A DNA stretch of 64,000 nucleotides from CBDCWQ01 sp965223435. GTDB lineage: Bacteria; Myxococcota; Kuafuiibacteriia; Kuafuiibacteriales; Kuafuiibacteriaceae. A model generated the notes under the pieces. The model had not been told where the DNA came from. It was given only the letters and a program-made list of their open reading frames with translations, and ran no database searches. How positions within the stretch are numbered: position 1 is the first letter of the stretch; each line of letters begins with the position of its first letter. A program made the position numbers and the translations under genes. Location: NCBI GenBank assembly GCA_965223435.1, contig CBDCWQ010000022.1, positions 124,001 through 188,000 of the forward strand. The letters are read 5' to 3'. This document shows, piece by piece, positions 61,686-64,000 of the stretch.

Positions 61686-63017
61686 TCACTTGGAAAGCAC
61701 GGGCACAAACCCAGAGGGTGGCTTGGGGCGCCTGGACTGGGCCGGAACCGGCTTTTGACCGGCCCGCATCGGGCGGGATCGGCGCCGCTTGGTCGGACTC
61801 GCCTTCGTTCGGCGGGTAGGGCGCCCTTGTTGCCTGCGCGTCTCGCTTTGTCGCCTCTTAGAATCGACCCGGGGCGCTTGGGGCGGTGGGCTCAATGCTG
61901 GGCCTTGAGGCCGCACCGTAACCGGCGGGGACAAAAGAGCGGACTCTGTTTCTTTGGGCCGCGCCCGAAAGATGGACCACGCCAACGCTCCTCCGATGGC
62001 GAGCAGGCTGGCAAGGAACAACGCAGTCCGCAAACGCGACGGCCGAAACCCAGCCAAAACGCGAGAACCGGAAGTGGCCGGGGGGTAGGGCGCGGTTGCG
62101 TCCAGGGTGTCGTTCTGGAGGACGGAAGACCCCATCTCACGCTCAGGGGCCGTTGCGAGCCGTCTCTCTATCGCTTCCACGCGATCTCGGACCTCGGCCG
62201 CATCCTTGGGGCGTCTGTTTCGATCCTTTTCGAGGAGCCCCATCACCAAGGCGGCGAGCTCCGGGTCGAGCCCGGGCCTCAACAAGCTCAGGGGCGGCGC
62301 TGGGTCGTTGACGTGTTTCATCAACAGACCCACGGGCGTTTTCGCCTCAAAGGGTGGTCGTCCGGCCAGACACCGGTAGGCCACAACGCCTAAAGCGTAG
62401 AGGTCGGTGCGCGGATCTAGGTCTTCGTCCTTGGCTTGCTCCGGAGACATATACCCGGGCGAGCCCCAAATACGTCCCGTAGAAGTGCCTACCGATCGCT
62501 CTCCCAGCTTCGCAATCCCGAAGTCGAGAATTTTCACGACGTCCCGCTCCGCGATTCGGTGGAGGAAGACGTTGGCGGGTTTGAGGTCTCGATGCAAAAT
62601 CCCCAATTCATGGGCCTCAAAAAGGGCTTCCGCCATCTGCCGAACGATTCGAAGGGTATGGAGTGCCGTGAGCGTTCCTTGGCCCAGTCTTTCGGACAAG
62701 GATGTCCCGACCAAAAAGTCGGTCACAATATAGAGTCGCCCGTCTTGGGTCCGACCGAAGTCGATGAGCCTCAGGGAGTTCGGATGATGGAGCTTCGAGA
62801 TGATGTGCGCCTCGTGTTCAAAACGCCGGACAAACTGACCGTCCGTCGCCAGGTCCGACCGAATCAACTTGATGGCGACGTTTCGATCGACACTGAGTTG
62901 GCGGGCTCGGTAGACAGAGCCCATCGAACCACGGCCGACATGCTCCACGATGCGATAGCGCCCCTCGAGGACGGTTCCGAGCACGCTGTCGACAACGCCG
63001 GACATACCCGGCGCCAT
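61686..63017 (-). CDS. Hanks-type Ser/Thr protein kinase with basic C-terminal tail
   Basis: 443 aa. Kinase domain from about residue 20: GRGSMGSVYRAR glycine loop, NVAIKLI (Lys 50), LHRDLKPANV (Asp 144), ILDFGIAKL (Asp 165), WGSPGYMSPEQ activation segment, and DLYALGVVAY. A single membrane helix (ALFLASLLAIGGALAWSIF, about 330-350) leads to a short external tail that is very rich in Arg, Lys and Pro (QGRPTRRTKASPTKRRRSRP), an unusual sensor-less end that could bind polyanions or cell wall. ATG 63017 is used; ATG 63005 is also possible. It is upstream of the TIGR04255-like operon, and downstream of a ricin-lectin lipoprotein gene on the same strand. Confidence 0.93.
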   Translation of the reverse strand: MAPGMSGVVDSVLGTVLEGRYRIVEHVGRGSMGSVYRARQLSVDRNVAIKLIRSDLATDGQFVRRFEHEAHIISKLHHPNSLRLIDFGRTQDGRLYIVTDFLVGTSLSERLGQGTLTALHTLRIVRQMAEALFEAHELGILHRDLKPANVFLHRIAERDVVKILDFGIAKLGERSVGTSTGRIWGSPGYMSPEQAKDEDLDPRTDLYALGVVAYRCLAGRPPFEAKTPVGLLMKHVNDPAPPLSLLRPGLDPELAALVMGLLEKDRNRRPKDAAEVRDRVEAIERRLATAPEREMGSSVLQNDTLDATAPYPPATSGSRVLAGFRPSRLRTALFLASLLAIGGALAWSIFRARPKETESALLSPPVTVRPQGPALSPPPQAPRVDSKRRQSETRRQQGRPTRRTKASPTKRRRSRPMRAGQKPVPAQSRRPKPPSGFVPVLSK

Positions 63018-63077
63018 GATACCGGAATGGGGCTAGAATGGGTCCTGTGATTCGTGTTCGAGGAATACCCGATATCG

Positions 63078-63626
63078 TTATTCGAGCATCCATCGCTGAT
63101 GATCGTGGTGATCACAGACCGAAATGACGACGTTGCCCTCGGGACTCAAACCCTGCCCCTCAAGACACGTCCCGCTGAATCTGTTGACCAATTCATAGAC
63201 GCCGGCCGCCACTCTATCAAGCCTCCATTCTTGGCTATCTTGGACGCGGCAGACCCATTGGGTGACGTTCGCGTCATCCGCCGCGTTCCAGCCGGCATCG
63301 ACACATTTTCCGCTGTGCCCTGCCACAAGCGCATAGAATCCGTCGGAGGTGGCGCGAAGTGACCATTTTTGGCTGTTGTGGTCGCCGCAAGGCTTTTGCT
63401 GGATGTTCGCCTGGTCTTCTCTGCTGGACGCCCGTACGTCTAGGCATGCCCGACTGTGGAGGACTTGAAGGCGATTTTCGACCGGAATGCAATCGGCGCT
63501 GTCGCAAACGGTGTTTTCTTTGCAGTCTCGCTGCGAGTAACATTCCTGAGGTTCCAAGCTCGAAATGCACGCGGGGGCACTCAGGCCCATGCTCAATCCC
63601 CACGCCGTCCACTTTCTGACAGACAC
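63078..63626 (-). CDS. Secreted ricin-type beta-trefoil lectin
   Basis: 182 aa from GTG 63626. The frame is open to 63944, but that would overlap the adjacent gene, whose stop lies 2 bases before this GTG. A signal-like N-terminus (RKWTAWGLSMGLSAPAC) has a possible lipobox Cys. A short Cys-rich piece follows (ECYSQRDCKENTVCDSADC), then a beta-trefoil with three QxW repeats: SQKWSLR, SQEWRLD and HQRWMLE. Each is preceded by a CLDV/CVDA/CLEG strand. Such lectins bind galactose or other sugars at cell surfaces. It sits between a kinase gene and a truncated membrane protein on the same strand. Confidence 0.83.
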   Translation of the reverse strand: MSVRKWTAWGLSMGLSAPACISSLEPQECYSQRDCKENTVCDSADCIPVENRLQVLHSRACLDVRASSREDQANIQQKPCGDHNSQKWSLRATSDGFYALVAGHSGKCVDAGWNAADDANVTQWVCRVQDSQEWRLDRVAAGVYELVNRFSGTCLEGQGLSPEGNVVISVCDHHDHQRWMLE

Positions 63627-63628
63627 GA

Positions 63629-64000
63629 TCAGAACCGCCCACCGAACGAGATTTGATCGCCCACGTATTGCACGGAGAGTCCAGCTTCGGCGGGAGGGGA
63701 TGACTCCAGCAAGTAAAGAATCAAGCCCGTTGCCACACCTACCGTGGCCACCCCGAATCCGGCCCATGTGAAAAACCGATGACGCCGTAGCCGCGCATCG
63801 ACAGGCTCCAAGGCGGTGCCCGGGATCTCCCCGGCAATCGCTTGTTCTCTGCGATCGACCAGAGTTGCCCGGTCGCCAAGCGCCAAGCCATAAAAGATTG
63901 CCCCGGTCACCAACCCCGCCCCCCCGATGCCAAAACTGATCCACATGGGCGTACGATTCGGGGGTTCGGCCGATTCCGCGCGTGCGGTCAAGCCCTCGGC
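63629..64000 (-). CDS. Membrane protein, C-terminal part (truncated by window end)
   Basis: The frame is open past 64000, so the start is outside; an internal TTG at 63991 is unlikely to be the true start. Visible: a short Pro-rich segment, a membrane helix (FGIGGAGLVTGAIFYGLALG), a charged loop, and a second helix (GFGVATVGVATGLILYLL). A C-terminal VQYVGDQISFGGRF ends the protein; such a segment is often found at the end of deltaproteobacterial TPR/PEGA proteins. This arrangement is common in that class, but the N-terminal domain cannot be seen. Confidence 0.65.
   Translation of the reverse strand, partial: AEGLTARAESAEPPNRTPMWISFGIGGAGLVTGAIFYGLALGDRATLVDRREQAIAGEIPGTALEPVDARLRRHRFFTWAGFGVATVGVATGLILYLLESSPPAEAGLSVQYVGDQISFGGRF

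Noticed and set aside
1..64000. Search by eye for CRISPR arrays, tRNA and rRNA genes, riboswitches
   Set aside because: No regularly spaced identical repeats, cloverleaf-like segments or known riboswitch cores were noticed. The tandem repeats present are all within coding regions.

Overview
ORGANISM. The window looks like chromosome of a predatory or social deltaproteobacterium-type lineage (Myxococcota / Bradymonadota and relatives). The signs are two Hanks-type Ser/Thr kinases with membrane tethers, an ECF sigma factor with a zinc-finger anti-sigma factor, a caspase-like protease, many lipoproteins, cysteine-rich CGNDGCGGSCGTC modules, an HNH family typical of these bacteria, and giant secreted multidomain proteins. 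Base composition is in the high 50s % G+C by eye. No rRNA, tRNA or CRISPR array was seen. The phylum is inferred, not proven.

LAYOUT. 1-4351 (+): end of a protein made of repeated beta-sandwich-like modules, then a trypsin-like lipoprotein. 4420-12909 (-): giant secreted protein 1, with an Rhs-core relic upstream (13249-13467). 13549-15095 (-): anti-sigma/sigma pair, divergent from a lipoprotein (15129-16166). 16180-19493 (-): caspase-like protein, SycD/LcrH-like chaperone and a DUF1521-like autocleaving protein. 19780-26021: toroid lipoprotein, acyl-CoA dehydrogenase with a divergent AraC regulator, RDD membrane protein, small lipoprotein. 26218-32052 (-): giant protein 2, then rtcA and a kinase. 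35455-41195: accessory island bounded by two related ~120-bp direct repeats. It holds an AAA ATPase gene split by an IS3-type element, a transposase relic, an HNH endonuclease and two small ORFs. 41137-52794 (-): giant protein 3 (3885 aa). 53320-59463: HAD hydrolase, Cys-rich lipoprotein, a small membrane protein, an alternative-oxidase-like diiron protein and a YdjM-like membrane protein. 59687-61381 (-): overlapping three-gene operon led by a TIGR04255-like protein. 61686-64000 (-): second kinase, ricin-lectin lipoprotein, partial membrane protein.

MAIN POINT. The three giant proteins (2829, 1944 and 3885 aa) share an export signal, a W/G-rich PGWN module, a ~550-aa alpha/alpha-toroid domain resembling six-hairpin glycosidases, a short hydrophobic helix and an ~80-aa adaptor. 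They end in unrelated C-terminal cargo. Protein 1 carries a tandemly duplicated ~540-aa unit. Protein 2 carries tandem GNA1-like acetyltransferases plus a JAMM-like domain. Protein 3 carries four retropepsin-like units (one with an intact DTG), a triplicated domain and an HD phosphohydrolase. A constant head with a swapped tail, next to an Rhs relic and a stranded copy of one gene's 3' end, is what polymorphic toxin/effector loci look like. I propose these as an undescribed giant effector family; the function is inferred.
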